This document shows positions 8,805 through 17,723 of a DNA stretch of 64,000 nucleotides, piece by piece. A model generated the notes under the pieces. It did no database searches. It had not been told where the DNA came from and worked only from the letters and a program-made list of their open reading frames with translations. The DNA lies in assembly GCA_044463125.1 (NCBI GenBank), contig JBIQMS010000001.1:124001-188000 (forward strand). Reading direction: 5' to 3'. How positions within the stretch are numbered: position 1 is the first letter of the stretch; each line of letters begins with the position of its first letter. This stretch comes from CAYMZZ01 sp044463125. Lineage in GTDB: Bacteria; Bacteroidota; Bacteroidia; Chitinophagales; Chitinophagaceae. A program made the position numbers and the translations under genes.

Positions 8805-9317
8805 ATGTCATTTCTCAATATTGAAATAAAAGCCCGCTGCCAGCGACCCGAGTTTGTTCGCCAATGGCTAATCGATCAGGGCGCAAGATTTGTGGGAACC
8901 GATCAACAAACGGATACCTATTTCCAGGTAAGCAAGGGCCGCCTCAAACTAAGGGAAGGTAATATCGAGAACAACCTGATCTATTATGAAAGGGCCGATC
9001 AGAACGGTCCCAAGCCCAGCGTATTCGAATTATTTCCCGTGGAAGATGCAGCCCGCCTGAAGAAAATGCTGAGCGCCTCCCTCGGCATCAAAGTGGTGGT
9101 AAAGAAAAAAAGGGAAATCTATTTTATCGATAATGTTAAGTTTCATATCGATGAAGTACCAGGTCTGGGTCATTTTGTGGAAATAGAAGCTGGAAACCTT
9201 AACAGTTCTCATAAAGAAGCGGAGCTTCGTGAACAATGCAATCTTTACATGCGCATGCTGGAAATAAATCCCGGTGAACTGCTGCAATCGTCCTATAGCG
9301 ATATGCTCCTCCCCTAA
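8805..9317 (+). CDS. CYTH-domain protein (CyaB-like class IV cyclase family)
   Basis: 170 residues forming one CYTH triphosphate-tunnel domain. Seen: NIEIKARC at the start, DTYFQVSKGRLKLREG (basic residues typical of strand 3), NLIYYERADQ, KKKREIYFIDNVKFHIDEVPGLGHFVEIEA with the late acidic pair ExE. Family members bind triphosphates; some are class IV adenylate cyclases, others thiamine or inorganic triphosphatases. The first Glu of the canonical ExExK is replaced (N-I-E-I-K), so the exact activity cannot be told from sequence. The stop is followed by a repeat block. Confidence 0.8.
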   Translation: MSFLNIEIKARCQRPEFVRQWLIDQGARFVGTDQQTDTYFQVSKGRLKLREGNIENNLIYYERADQNGPKPSVFELFPVEDAARLKKMLSASLGIKVVVKKKREIYFIDNVKFHIDEVPGLGHFVEIEAGNLNSSHKEAELREQCNLYMRMLEINPGELLQSSYSDMLLP

Positions 9318-9319
9318 TA

Positions 9320-9402
9320 CCAGGATTAGTAGGATTAGTGGGATTATAGGATTTACTCGTTTGGATTATTTGGATTGGTTCTTTGGATTGATTCTTTGGA
9401 TT
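9320..9402. repeat. GGATT-type repeat block at a convergent junction
   Basis: Two AGGATTAGT nonamers and degenerate copies (GGGATTAT, AGGATTT), then four TTTGGATT copies, fill the junction between the CYTH and EVE genes. The second half lies inside the EVE reading frame and encodes its tail (TNPNNPNE, plus the stop). Confidence 0.75.
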
Positions 9403-9808
9403 TTTCTCCTGCCATCTTCATCACAATTTCCCACTCCTCATCGGTAACCGGTTGTACCGATAGCCGGCCCAGGCGTACCAGCGCCATTTGGGCGAGGCGT
9501 GGTTCCTCTTTAATCTGTGCGAGGCTCACCGGCTTCTTCAATTTTTTATGCGCCGCCACGTCCACCGCCACCCAACGCTCATCATCCGTGGTAGGATCCT
9601 GATATGCTTCTTTTACAATTTTGGCGATACCCACTATTTCCGTTCCCTCATTACTATGATAGAAAAAAGCGAGGTCGCCTTTTTTCATCGCACGCAGGTT
9701 TAAACGTGCCGCATAATTTCTGACACCATCCCAAAAAGTTTGTTTATCCTTTTCAAAGTTTTCCCAGGAATACTTAAACGGTTCCGATTTTATTAACCAA
9801 TATGCCAT
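9353..9808 (-). CDS. EVE-domain protein
   Basis: 151 residues. The start MAYWLIKSEP and the text WDGVRNYAARLNLRAMKKGDLAFFYHSN, EIVGIAKIV and YQDPT are diagnostic of the EVE/PUA-like fold (THYN1 relatives), which reads modified bases in DNA or RNA. WDGVRNYAA supplies part of the aromatic cage. The C-terminal tail (NPNNPNE) is encoded by the GGATT repeat block and is probably not conserved. Function in the cell is unknown; association with modified-nucleotide sensing is a family-level inference. Confidence 0.9.
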   Translation of the reverse strand: MAYWLIKSEPFKYSWENFEKDKQTFWDGVRNYAARLNLRAMKKGDLAFFYHSNEGTEIVGIAKIVKEAYQDPTTDDERWVAVDVAAHKKLKKPVSLAQIKEEPRLAQMALVRLGRLSVQPVTDEEWEIVMKMAGEKSKESIQRTNPNNPNE

Positions 9809-9975
9809 GTGTAGTGAACTTTTCTATTTGTCAAAAGTAATAAAGCATATCCAATAAAAATTCGCGCGCCACAAAACCAGTTTGTCCGGGTTGTCGTAAA
9901 TGTTCACAACCTGCCTCTCATAAAAGAGGGACGAATCTTCAACCATTTTTTAAACCAATAATTCAATTCTTTGTT

Positions 9976-10530
9976 ATGAAAAAGATCAAGATGATGGCGC
10001 TTGCACTCGCCGCTGTATTAGCAACCGGACAGATTCAGGCGCAGGAAAAAACAGTTGAAGTGGGTGGAGCACCCATGTATCCTTCGAAAAACATTGTAGA
10101 AAATGCAGTTAACTCAAAAGACCATACCACACTGGTGGCAGCTGTTAAGGCTGCAGGCCTGGTGGAAACCTTACAAAGTCCCGGCCCCTTCACCGTGTTT
10201 GCACCCACCAACGCCGCGTTTGAAAAATTACCCGCCGGCACTGTGGAAACACTGGTAAAGCCTGAGAATAAAGCCAAACTCACCGGCATACTCACTTACC
10301 ATGTCGTTCCCGGCAAACTCGACAGCAAAGCTGTTGTGGCGGCCATTGAAAAAGGAAATGGCAAAGCAGAATTAACAACCGTAGCCGGTGGCAAACTCTG
10401 GATTATGCTCGAAGGAGGAAATGTGATGCTGATGGATGAGAATGGAGGAAAAGCGAAAGTGACGATTAAGGATGTGTACCAGAGCAATGGAGTGATTCAT
10501 GTGATTGATGGAGTAGTATTGCCTAAATAG
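9976..10530 (+). CDS. Secreted fasciclin (FAS1) domain protein
   Basis: 184 residues: signal peptide (about 1-22, ending GQIQA), then one FAS1 domain. The two conserved FAS1 boxes are present: H1 FTVFAPTNAAFEKLP and H2 GVIHVIDGVVLP; the Tyr-His motif reads LTYHVVPG. FAS1 proteins mediate adhesion or carbohydrate/protein contacts at the cell surface. It is followed by the nested heptad repeat element and a terminator. Confidence 0.93.
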   Translation: MKKIKMMALALAAVLATGQIQAQEKTVEVGGAPMYPSKNIVENAVNSKDHTTLVAAVKAAGLVETLQSPGPFTVFAPTNAAFEKLPAGTVETLVKPENKAKLTGILTYHVVPGKLDSKAVVAAIEKGNGKAELTTVAGGKLWIMLEGGNVMLMDENGGKAKVTIKDVYQSNGVIHVIDGVVLPK

Positions 10531-10533
10531 TTG

Positions 10534-10731
10534 TACGTATTACGTTCTACGTTTTACGTTGAGTTTAGAGTTTAAGGTTTAAAGTTTAATGAGGTTGCGT
10601 GGAACACGTAGAACGTATAACGTAAAACGTAAAACATATTCATCTCTGTTCATGCAGTTGGTTTTGATGATCCCGCTGGTTTTCGTAACTGGCGGGAATT
10701 TTTTTACGTAATACGTTTTACGTATTACGTT
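10534..10731. repeat. Nested heptad repeat element, ACGTNNT/GTTTARR
   Basis: Outer left arm of ACGTNNT heptads (ACGTATT, ACGTTCT, ACGTTTT; 10534-10560), inner GTTTARR heptads (10562-10590), spacer, outer right arm (10606-10635), then an embedded terminator (10671-10705) and a further outer-type arm (10706-10731). The last arm runs into the sirtuin gene and encodes its final R-N-T and stop. It fills the whole convergent spacer between the fasciclin and sirtuin genes. Confidence 0.9.
10671..10705 (+). terminator. Intrinsic terminator inside the repeat element
   Basis: Stem TCCCGC / GCGGGA (10671-10676 / 10692-10697) plus T run. It ends the fasciclin transcript and is surrounded by repeat arms on both sides. 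Confidence 0.7.
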
Positions 10732-11416
10732 CAAATAGCATTTTCTTTAATTGTACAACTCCCTCCGTCGCCGGGGCTTCTATTGCCGTCAGGTTGCTAA
10801 TGGAACCGGTATAGGGAATTCTTTTGTCCACTATAAATTTGGGGATTGGGTCGTCCACGAAATCGAGCAGGCTGGCGGCGGGATACACTACCAGGCTGGT
10901 GCCAACTACGGCAAACAAATCAGCCTGTCTTACCAGGTGAATGGCTTTTTCTATCATGGGGACGGGTTCTCCAAACCACACAATGGCCGGTCTGAGGAGC
11001 GAACCATCAGGTGCGAGAGTTCCGGGTTGCATGTCGTCGCGGATATCATACCAGGTATCCGGATCCCGATCGCTTCGCATCTTGAAGATTTCACCATGCA
11101 GGTGGAGTACCTGCGTGGAGCCCGCTCTTTCGTGCAGGTCATCAATATTCTGGGTGATAATGGATACCCGAAAATCGCGCTCCAATTCGGCAAGCCCATA
11201 GTGCGCAGCATTAGGACTGGCGGCCGCCACATCACGCCGACGCATATTATAAAATTTCAGTACCAGCTCCGGATCGCGTTGCCAGGCGCCTGGAGTAGCC
11301 ACCTGCGATACATCATGCCCTTCCCACAATCCGTCGCCATCGCGAAAGGTTTTTAAACCACTTTCCGCGCTGATGCCAGCGCCCGTAAGAACTACCAGAT
11401 GCAGGGATGCTGCCAT
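10718..11416 (-). CDS. cobB: Sir2-family NAD-dependent deacylase (class III-like)
   Basis: NAD-dependent protein deacylase, 232 residues. Seen: TGAGISAESG (11-20) NAD loop, TFRDGDGLW, FYNMRRR with Y56-x-x-R59 (the Tyr/Arg pair that selects succinyl- and malonyl-lysine in SIRT5 and CobB), TQNIDDLHERAG, catalytic histidine H107 in HLHGE, IVWFGEPVP and VVGTSLVVYPAA. The four zinc-binding cysteines of most sirtuins are absent from the 110-140 region. The last three codons and stop come from the repeat element. It lies 29 bp after the saccharopine dehydrogenase-like gene, same strand. Confidence 0.92.
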   Translation of the reverse strand: MAASLHLVVLTGAGISAESGLKTFRDGDGLWEGHDVSQVATPGAWQRDPELVLKFYNMRRRDVAAASPNAAHYGLAELERDFRVSIITQNIDDLHERAGSTQVLHLHGEIFKMRSDRDPDTWYDIRDDMQPGTLAPDGSLLRPAIVWFGEPVPMIEKAIHLVRQADLFAVVGTSLVVYPAASLLDFVDDPIPKFIVDKRIPYTGSISNLTAIEAPATEGVVQLKKMLFERNT

Positions 11417-11445
11417 ATAAATTTTAATTGAAGATGTGTTTTGCT

Positions 11446-12798
11446 TTATTCAGCTATCGGAATTATCTCGGTTTGCTCATGTACAAACGCAATTCCGTGC
11501 TGCTCCAGTTCGCGCAATACCGGCCGGTATATTTCCGGAGACACGGGGATACGAATCCCCCTTTCTCGAATAATTCCTTTCAGCAATAATCGACTCGCGA
11601 TACCGAGCGGCAGCCCCACGGTTTTTGACATTGCGGTATGCAAACTGTCCTCACCCTTTACCACCAGGCTTGCCTGCCAGCGATAATTCCGCTGACCCAT
11701 TTCATATTCCAGCTCGTGCAACATCACGATCATATCCCGGTCCTTTTCCTGCAGGGCCAGCCTGTTCTCCACGGCAATTTGCAGCAGGTCGGCCGGACTG
11801 CAACTTTCCCGATCCATGATCCATTCCTTATCAAAAAAGCCAAGGCAATCCAGTTGCGCAAGCCTTTCAGTAGCCAGGCTGCCGTTCGCGTCCGCATTAA
11901 GCAGGCTGTCCAGCACCGGTTTCAGCTTGTATTGCTCAAGGTGTTGTTCAAAAAGCGCCGCCATCGATTTTCCGTTGGCAACATATATCGGCGCTTCCTC
12001 CGTGAGCTTCAATTGCAGGATTTGCTGCCAACCACGCATAAAGGCAGGGTGACGCAGAGTAGTGCGCACAAATCCGGGTGTCTCTTTCAATCCATAGAGT
12101 GGCTCATACCCCAATGAATCGCGATTGGGATACCAGCACAATTCGCCCAGTTGGGGAATGGATACTCTTCGTGAATCGGTGAACAAATCATCATATTCCA
12201 CCCTCTTCTCCTTTCCGTTTTCGCGATAATGCGCACCCGCTTTGCCCGCCATGATGATATTGCGCGGATTCCAACTGATCTTGTAATGCCAGGGATTATT
12301 ATCGCTTTCTGGCGCTACCAATCCACCACAATGCGAACGGAATAATTTTATGCATCCACCTTTCGCGTGCACTTCATCCATCATTTCCATCGCACTCATA
12401 TGGTCGATGCCCGGATCAAGGCCCATTTCACAGAGGAAGAGAATATCCTTGTCCGCCAGCTCTTTTTCCAGGTGTCGCAATCCCTGGTCAACATACGAAG
12501 CGGTAAACAAATGTTTCGAAAACCGTACACAATCTTCCGCCACCAGGCCATGTAATACTGGTGGCAACATAGATATCACCAAATCAGCCTTGCGAATCCA
12601 TTCCTGGCGGTCTGATTCATTACGGATATTTAATGCAATTGCGCGCCCTTCAGAATGCTGTCCTATTTTCCGCGAAGCCAGATCGAGGTTGGCATCGGCG
12701 AGTATGATTTGATAGCCGTCTTCACGGGCATGGTCAAGCAGGTATTCTACCAGGTGTGTAGCTGATTTCCCTGCGCCTATCACCAGGATTGTCTTCAT
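11446..12798 (-). CDS. Saccharopine dehydrogenase-like protein
   Basis: 450 residues. An N-terminal Rossmann fold (ILVIGAGKSATHLVEYLL, ILADANLD) and the saccharopine dehydrogenase text FTASYVDQGLRHLE, EMGLDPGIDHMSAMEMMDE and LFRSHCGGLVAPESDNNPWHYKISWNPRN. The family interconverts saccharopine, glutamate and lysine or allysine with NAD(P). Whether it works in lysine breakdown or another reductive amination cannot be settled. It is the first gene of a probable two-gene unit with the sirtuin, possibly a lysine/acyl-lysine link (inference). Confidence 0.88.
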   Translation of the reverse strand: MKTILVIGAGKSATHLVEYLLDHAREDGYQIILADANLDLASRKIGQHSEGRAIALNIRNESDRQEWIRKADLVISMLPPVLHGLVAEDCVRFSKHLFTASYVDQGLRHLEKELADKDILFLCEMGLDPGIDHMSAMEMMDEVHAKGGCIKLFRSHCGGLVAPESDNNPWHYKISWNPRNIIMAGKAGAHYRENGKEKRVEYDDLFTDSRRVSIPQLGELCWYPNRDSLGYEPLYGLKETPGFVRTTLRHPAFMRGWQQILQLKLTEEAPIYVANGKSMAALFEQHLEQYKLKPVLDSLLNADANGSLATERLAQLDCLGFFDKEWIMDRESCSPADLLQIAVENRLALQEKDRDMIVMLHELEYEMGQRNYRWQASLVVKGEDSLHTAMSKTVGLPLGIASRLLLKGIIRERGIRIPVSPEIYRPVLRELEQHGIAFVHEQTEIIPIAE

Positions 12799-12881
12799 GC
12801 TTCAAATATCCTGAATGAATTTGGATTGCCCCCTGTAATTTTGCCTTGATATTGAAATCAATTAACCATTAATTACCTTTT

Positions 12882-13445
12882 ATGAAAAAGACATTGATGC
12901 TGTTGAGCATCCTGGTTTCCGGTACCGTTATGGCACAAAACATTTCCGGAGGTGTGAAGGCAGGTGCTAACGTCAGCAATTTTACCGGTGGCGATTTTTC
13001 GGGCCTGGGAAAAAAAGTCCTGATCGGTTTCCATGGCGGTGCCTATCTCAATTTTGGACTGGGCCCCGTGGCTATTCAACCGGAGGTACTGGTATCTACC
13101 GGTGGTGCTAAGTTTGAAGACATTGATGAGGAAGTAAAACTCACCTATGTGAGCATACCGGTGATGGTACAGTTCAAACCGGGTGGCGGTTTCTACCTCG
13201 AAGCCGGTCCGCAGGTTGGTTTCAAGATCAGCGAAGATATCGGCGACAGCAACATTGAAGATTTTGCCAAAGACCTCGACCTGGGTGTGGCTGCCGGACT
13301 GGGTTATTCTTTTGGAAAAATCGGTATTGGTGGCCGTTACATAGTAGGCTTGTCGAAAGTAGGTGATTTTGACAGCGGAAGTATTGATCCGGATTTTAAG
13401 AACAGCACGATTCAACTGGGCTTGTTCCTTCGCTTGGGCAAATAA
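12882..13445 (+). CDS. Outer-membrane beta-barrel (porin-like) protein
   Basis: 187 residues: signal peptide (about 1-18, VMAQ), then alternating hydrophobic strands typical of the PorT/OMP_b-brl family: GVKAGANVSNFTGGDF, GFHGGAYLNFGLGPVAIQPEVLVSTGG, YVSIPVMVQFKP and FYLEAGPQVGF, ending in the aromatic/leucine strand LGLFLRLGK. About eight strands are expected. A -7 like TAATTTTG lies at 12836-12843. It is convergent with the GYF-like gene and shares a terminator hairpin with it. Confidence 0.88.
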   Translation: MKKTLMLLSILVSGTVMAQNISGGVKAGANVSNFTGGDFSGLGKKVLIGFHGGAYLNFGLGPVAIQPEVLVSTGGAKFEDIDEEVKLTYVSIPVMVQFKPGGGFYLEAGPQVGFKISEDIGDSNIEDFAKDLDLGVAAGLGYSFGKIGIGGRYIVGLSKVGDFDSGSIDPDFKNSTIQLGLFLRLGK

Positions 13446-13450
13446 TTCTT

Positions 13451-13482
13451 ATACAGGTGGTGGATTATTCCACCACCTGTAT
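13451..13482. terminator. Shared bidirectional terminator hairpin
   Basis: 14-bp stem ATACAGGTGGTGGA / TCCACCACCTGTAT with loop TTAT. The loop contains the stop codon of the minus-strand gene, and the right arm encodes its last residues (IQVVE). A short AT-rich stretch flanks each side. Confidence 0.8.
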
Positions 13483-14841
13483 AATATCATATTTCACTTT
13501 TATTCCTCGATTAGTATCCGGCACACGAATGGTATAAGATTGTTGAGGTCCTATGCCCCGGAAACTGACCAACTCTGTTTTCAGCGGCTCTTCATTGGGT
13601 TTCAGGTACTGCAGTTCCACCACCACTTTCTCCAGCATTTTTGGCGAGCTATTGGTAACGGTAAGGCGCAGGTCGCGGATACCGCCAAAAGCTACACGCT
13701 TGTAATCGTTGCTCCGCACCGACAGCTGCCCCTGCAGGTGATCCGGTACTGAACCGGCATCTGTCTTTTGCTGTTTGATTTTTGTCAGCGATTGATCAGC
13801 ATTTTCTTTCCGGAGGCTGCTTTCATCCCTTGCCGATTTTTCCCTGGCACCTGTTTGGGAATTCTGCGTGCTCGGCTCATATTCATAAGTGGAGGATCCG
13901 GTTACCGGGCTTTGCTTTTCCGCTCTTCCCTTATAGGTTGCTTTGGTCGTTTCACCGGGCTCCACTTTTTTGGGAGGCGCATCGGTGTAAACGATCGATG
14001 GATTGGGCTTTTCCAATTTTGTGGACGAAACCGGACGGTCCGGTTTGTTGACCGTCTCAAAAATTTCGGTACTGCTGGCCGGTGATGGCATGCGTTCCAC
14101 AGTGTCGGTTTCCGCAGGCGGGTTCGCCAGGGCAGGTTCGCTCATTTCCTGCATCGGCTCCTGATAAGTCAATATTTTTTCAGGGGTAGAAGTTTTGCCC
14201 ATCACCATGAATCCGAGAAATACGGCAGCGCTTACAAAGCCCAGCGCCAGCGCAAGGTTCTTGCCATGCCTTCGCCAAAACATTTTCCGCGACTGGCGAT
14301 GCCTTCGATCCTGCAATGTTCTTACATACAATTGCTTGATTTCATCCAGGGGCTGTTCATATTTGGTCTCCAGTTCAGGCACCGCAGGGGCAGGAGTGGG
14401 TTGCATGCTCTTATTGGGTGCCATCTGCTCAGAAGCCGGCTTTTCCAATTTTGGGGCAGCGGGCTGAACGCCACGGGGCATTGTCACATACACCGATCGC
14501 GGACGGCTGCTTCTAACCTGTGGAATATAGCGGGATTCGTATTCAGTAAACTGGTTTTCTTCTTTGCTGGCAGGCATTTGGGGAGCTTCTTCCCGCTTTT
14601 CGGATGATTTTTGCTCCCGGGTTTCGACCCTTTCTTCTTTACGGAAAAAGCGATCAAAAGGCTGCTCTTCCACCGTCGGGGCATAGGCTTTAAGCTCTGC
14701 CACTTCGCTCGGATAACGCCAGGCAGCGCTGCGACCCTCCACCCATACCAGGTCGTAGGGTTTCAAACCCAGTTGGATAAGTGAGTCGAGCGTATAGGGT
14801 CCCGATTCCTTGTTATTTCGCAGAAGAAGATAACTGCTCAT
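13465..14841 (-). CDS. GYF_2/DUF4339-type membrane protein
   Basis: 458 residues from the ATG in MSSYLLLRNN. An upstream in-frame ATG at 14883 would add 14 residues; I prefer the inner one because it begins the domain and has an AGAGG just upstream. Residues 2-55 resemble the GYF_2 fold (LRNNKESGPYTLDSL, DLVWVEGRSAAW). Then a long Pro/Glu/Lys-rich linker, one membrane helix (LALALGFVSAAVFLGFMVMG), a second low-complexity linker and a C-terminal beta-rich domain (FGGIRDLRLTVTNSSPKML) resembling FxLYD-like extracytoplasmic modules. Topology suggests a cytoplasmic peptide-binding head and periplasmic tail. Function unknown. Confidence 0.75.
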   Translation of the reverse strand: MSSYLLLRNNKESGPYTLDSLIQLGLKPYDLVWVEGRSAAWRYPSEVAELKAYAPTVEEQPFDRFFRKEERVETREQKSSEKREEAPQMPASKEENQFTEYESRYIPQVRSSRPRSVYVTMPRGVQPAAPKLEKPASEQMAPNKSMQPTPAPAVPELETKYEQPLDEIKQLYVRTLQDRRHRQSRKMFWRRHGKNLALALGFVSAAVFLGFMVMGKTSTPEKILTYQEPMQEMSEPALANPPAETDTVERMPSPASSTEIFETVNKPDRPVSSTKLEKPNPSIVYTDAPPKKVEPGETTKATYKGRAEKQSPVTGSSTYEYEPSTQNSQTGAREKSARDESSLRKENADQSLTKIKQQKTDAGSVPDHLQGQLSVRSNDYKRVAFGGIRDLRLTVTNSSPKMLEKVVVELQYLKPNEEPLKTELVSFRGIGPQQSYTIRVPDTNRGIKVKYDIIQVVE

Positions 14842-15091
14842 TTTTTTAGCCTCTATTGGTACCTGATTAAACGTAAAATCCATGCCGTCAAGTGCAAAAG
14901 ACTTGTTATATATGGAATGTTTTCAAGGGGTGGGACAATAATCCACAGGGAGTGGAAAAATAGGACAAAAATGTGAAAGAGAAGCAAGGTTATCCGTTTG
15001 AAAAAAGTTAGATTTGCCAGCCGCTAAAAACCCTGATTTACAGGGGCAATAGCGAAAATTTTTCGCTCACAAATTATCCGTAAAACAATCG

Positions 15092-17686
15092 ATGGAAGAG
15101 AACCTGGAACCACTGGAGACCCAAGATGGAAACCGGATTATACCGGTGAATATTGAAGAGCAGATGAAGACCGCCTATATCGACTACTCCATGTCGGTAA
15201 TTGTGGGTCGTGCCCTGCCTGATGTGCGTGACGGATTGAAGCCCGTGCACCGTCGTATCCTGTATGCGATGAATGAATTGGGTATTCATTACAACAAACC
15301 CTTTAAGAAATCGGCCCGTATAGTAGGGGAGGTATTGGGTAAGTATCACCCGCATGGTGATGGCGCCGTTTATGATGCCATGGTGCGTATGGCGCAGGAA
15401 TGGAATATGCGCTATACACTGATCGATCATCAGGGTAATTTCGGTAATCAGGACGGTGATGGTCCCGCGGCCATGCGTTATACGGAAGCGAGGCTGCAAA
15501 GGCTTACCGAATTCATGCTGGGTGATCTTGACAAGGATACGGTAGATTTTCAGCTCAATTTCGACGACTCGGAAAAAGAGCCCAGCATTCTGCCCACCCG
15601 TATTCCACAACTGCTGGTAAACGGATCGAGCGGTATCGCTGTGGGTATGGCCACCAATATGATGCCGCATAACCTGTCGGAAGCCATTGATGGATGTATT
15701 GCTTTTATCGACAACAGGGAAATCACTATCGATGAACTGATGCAGTACGTGAAAGCGCCTGATTTCCCAACCGGCGGTATCATCCACGGTATGGAAGGGG
15801 TGAAAGCGGCCATGCATTTTGGAAGGGGCAGGGTAGTGGTACGCGGGAAAGTACATGTGGATACCAAGCCCAGCGGCCGGGAACAGATCATCATCACTGA
15901 AGTGCCCTACCAGGTGAGCCGCGATGCGCTCACCAACCGGATTGGGGAACTGGTGAACGAAAAAATAATTGATGGTATCGCGCACGTCAATAACGAATCG
16001 AACGAAAAAGAAGGTACCCGTGTGGTCATCGACCTCAAGCGCGACGCGGTAGCCAACGTTATCATCAACCAGCTTTATAAGCTCACTGAGTTGCAGACTT
16101 CCTATGGCATCAATAATGTGGCCATCGTGAAGGGAAGACCCCGTACGCTGAACCTGAAAGACCTGATCAGCGAGTTTGTGGAGTTTCGTCACGAAGTGGT
16201 GGTGCGACGCACCCAATTCGAATTGCGTGAAGCCGAAAAGCGTGCGCACCTCTTGCAGGGCTACCTGATCGCACTCGATCACCTCGACGAAGTGATCTCC
16301 CTCATTCGCAACTCCCCCACTCCGGATGTCGCAAAAGACAACCTCGTGAATGCAGGCTGGGGGCTCGATGAAATTCAGGCCAAAGCCATCCTGGAATTGC
16401 GCCTCCAGCGCCTTACCGGCATGGAGCGCGATAAGATCCGCGAGGAATATGATGAGCTGATGAAACTGATCGCTCATTTACGCGAACTGTTGTCGAATGA
16501 AAGCATGCGCTACGATGTAATCCGGACAGAACTGCTGGAAGTGAAGGAAAAATTTGGCGACGCTCGCCGTACGGAAATTACCTATCTCGATAATGAAGTG
16601 CGGATCAAAGACCTGATCAAGGAAGAAGATGTGGTAATCACCATATCGCACCTGGGTTATATCAAGCGCACACCGGCTGATGAATACCGCTCGCAGCGCA
16701 GAGGTGGAAGGGGAGTAATCGGTGGACGCACCAGGGAAGAGGATTTTATTGAGCACCTTTTTGTGGCCAGCACGCACCATACCATGCTGTTCTTTACCCA
16801 GAAAGGCCGGTGCTACTGGCTCAATGTGTATGAAATTCCTGAAGGAGAAAAAACAGGCAAAGGACGGGCTATTCAAAACCTGATTCAATTGCCGCCCGAT
16901 GATAAAGTGCGAGCGATTCTGGATGTACGCGATCTGAAGGATGAGGAATTTGTGAAATCGCATAATATTGTACTTTGTACCCGAAAAGGTATTATCAAGA
17001 AAACAGAACTGGAAGATTTCAGCCGCCCCCGTACCACAGGTGTGAATGCCATCACCATTGTGGAAGGTGATGAGTTGTTTGAAGCACGCCTCACCGATGG
17101 TGAGTCGGAGATTATGATGGCGGTGAAATCGGGTCGTGCCATTCGTTTCTCCGAAAGCAAAGTGCGGGCCACCGGACGTGGCGCTATTGGCGTAGCCGGT
17201 ATTGAAGTAGAGGAAAGCGATGACGAAGTGGTTGGTATGATTTGTGTAAATCCAGTAAAGGATGCATCCAGAACCGTGTTGGTTGTGAGTGAGAAAGGCT
17301 ACGGTAAAAGAACGCCAGTTGAAGAGTACCGGTTTACCAACCGCGGCGGTAAGGGCGTAAAAACCATCAATGTAACGGAAAAAACAGGCAGCCTGGTAGG
17401 AATGCTCGATGTGTTGCCGACAGAAGACCTGATGATTACCTGTAAAAGTGGCGTCACCATCCGCATGAAAGTGGCTGATATCAGCGAACAGGGCAGGGCA
17501 ACACAGGGAGTGAAACTGATTCGATTGGATAATGGCGATGAAATTGCCGCCATTACGAAGCTGGAAGACCAGGAAGATACTGAGGAGCCGGAAGCCATTG
17601 CAGACCAGGATGCACCAGCTCCCGAAGGAGGCGACGCAACCCAAACGGGCGAAGAAGCATCTACAGAAGGAAATCCGGAAGCTTAA
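15092..17686 (+). CDS. gyrA: DNA gyrase subunit A
   Basis: Breakage-reunion subunit of gyrase, 864 residues. N-terminal winged-helix region with KSARIVGEVLGKYHPHGDGAV, catalytic tyrosine Y130 in AAMRYTEAR, GIAVGMATNMMPHN, coiled-coil tower, then six-bladed C-terminal wrapping domain. The GyrA-box QRRGGRG shows it is gyrase rather than topoisomerase IV ParC. At the position of E. coli Ser83 the protein has glycine (G91), while Asp87 is kept (D95). Acidic Glu/Asp-rich C-terminal tail. A -7 like TAGATTTG lies at 15009-15016. Long antisense frames here are shadows. Confidence 0.97.
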   Translation: MEENLEPLETQDGNRIIPVNIEEQMKTAYIDYSMSVIVGRALPDVRDGLKPVHRRILYAMNELGIHYNKPFKKSARIVGEVLGKYHPHGDGAVYDAMVRMAQEWNMRYTLIDHQGNFGNQDGDGPAAMRYTEARLQRLTEFMLGDLDKDTVDFQLNFDDSEKEPSILPTRIPQLLVNGSSGIAVGMATNMMPHNLSEAIDGCIAFIDNREITIDELMQYVKAPDFPTGGIIHGMEGVKAAMHFGRGRVVVRGKVHVDTKPSGREQIIITEVPYQVSRDALTNRIGELVNEKIIDGIAHVNNESNEKEGTRVVIDLKRDAVANVIINQLYKLTELQTSYGINNVAIVKGRPRTLNLKDLISEFVEFRHEVVVRRTQFELREAEKRAHLLQGYLIALDHLDEVISLIRNSPTPDVAKDNLVNAGWGLDEIQAKAILELRLQRLTGMERDKIREEYDELMKLIAHLRELLSNESMRYDVIRTELLEVKEKFGDARRTEITYLDNEVRIKDLIKEEDVVITISHLGYIKRTPADEYRSQRRGGRGVIGGRTREEDFIEHLFVASTHHTMLFFTQKGRCYWLNVYEIPEGEKTGKGRAIQNLIQLPPDDKVRAILDVRDLKDEEFVKSHNIVLCTRKGIIKKTELEDFSRPRTTGVNAITIVEGDELFEARLTDGESEIMMAVKSGRAIRFSESKVRATGRGAIGVAGIEVEESDDEVVGMICVNPVKDASRTVLVVSEKGYGKRTPVEEYRFTNRGGKGVKTINVTEKTGSLVGMLDVLPTEDLMITCKSGVTIRMKVADISEQGRATQGVKLIRLDNGDEIAAITKLEDQEDTEEPEAIADQDAPAPEGGDATQTGEEASTEGNPEA

Positions 17687-17723
17687 ACAATTATTTCATA
17701 ATTTCTCCAATCAATAAAAACTG

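Noticed and set aside
15074..17644. Long antisense open frames (467 and 388 codons) opposite gyrA
   Set aside because: gyrA is certain on the plus strand; the antisense translations are His/Phe-rich without domains, a result of codon bias.
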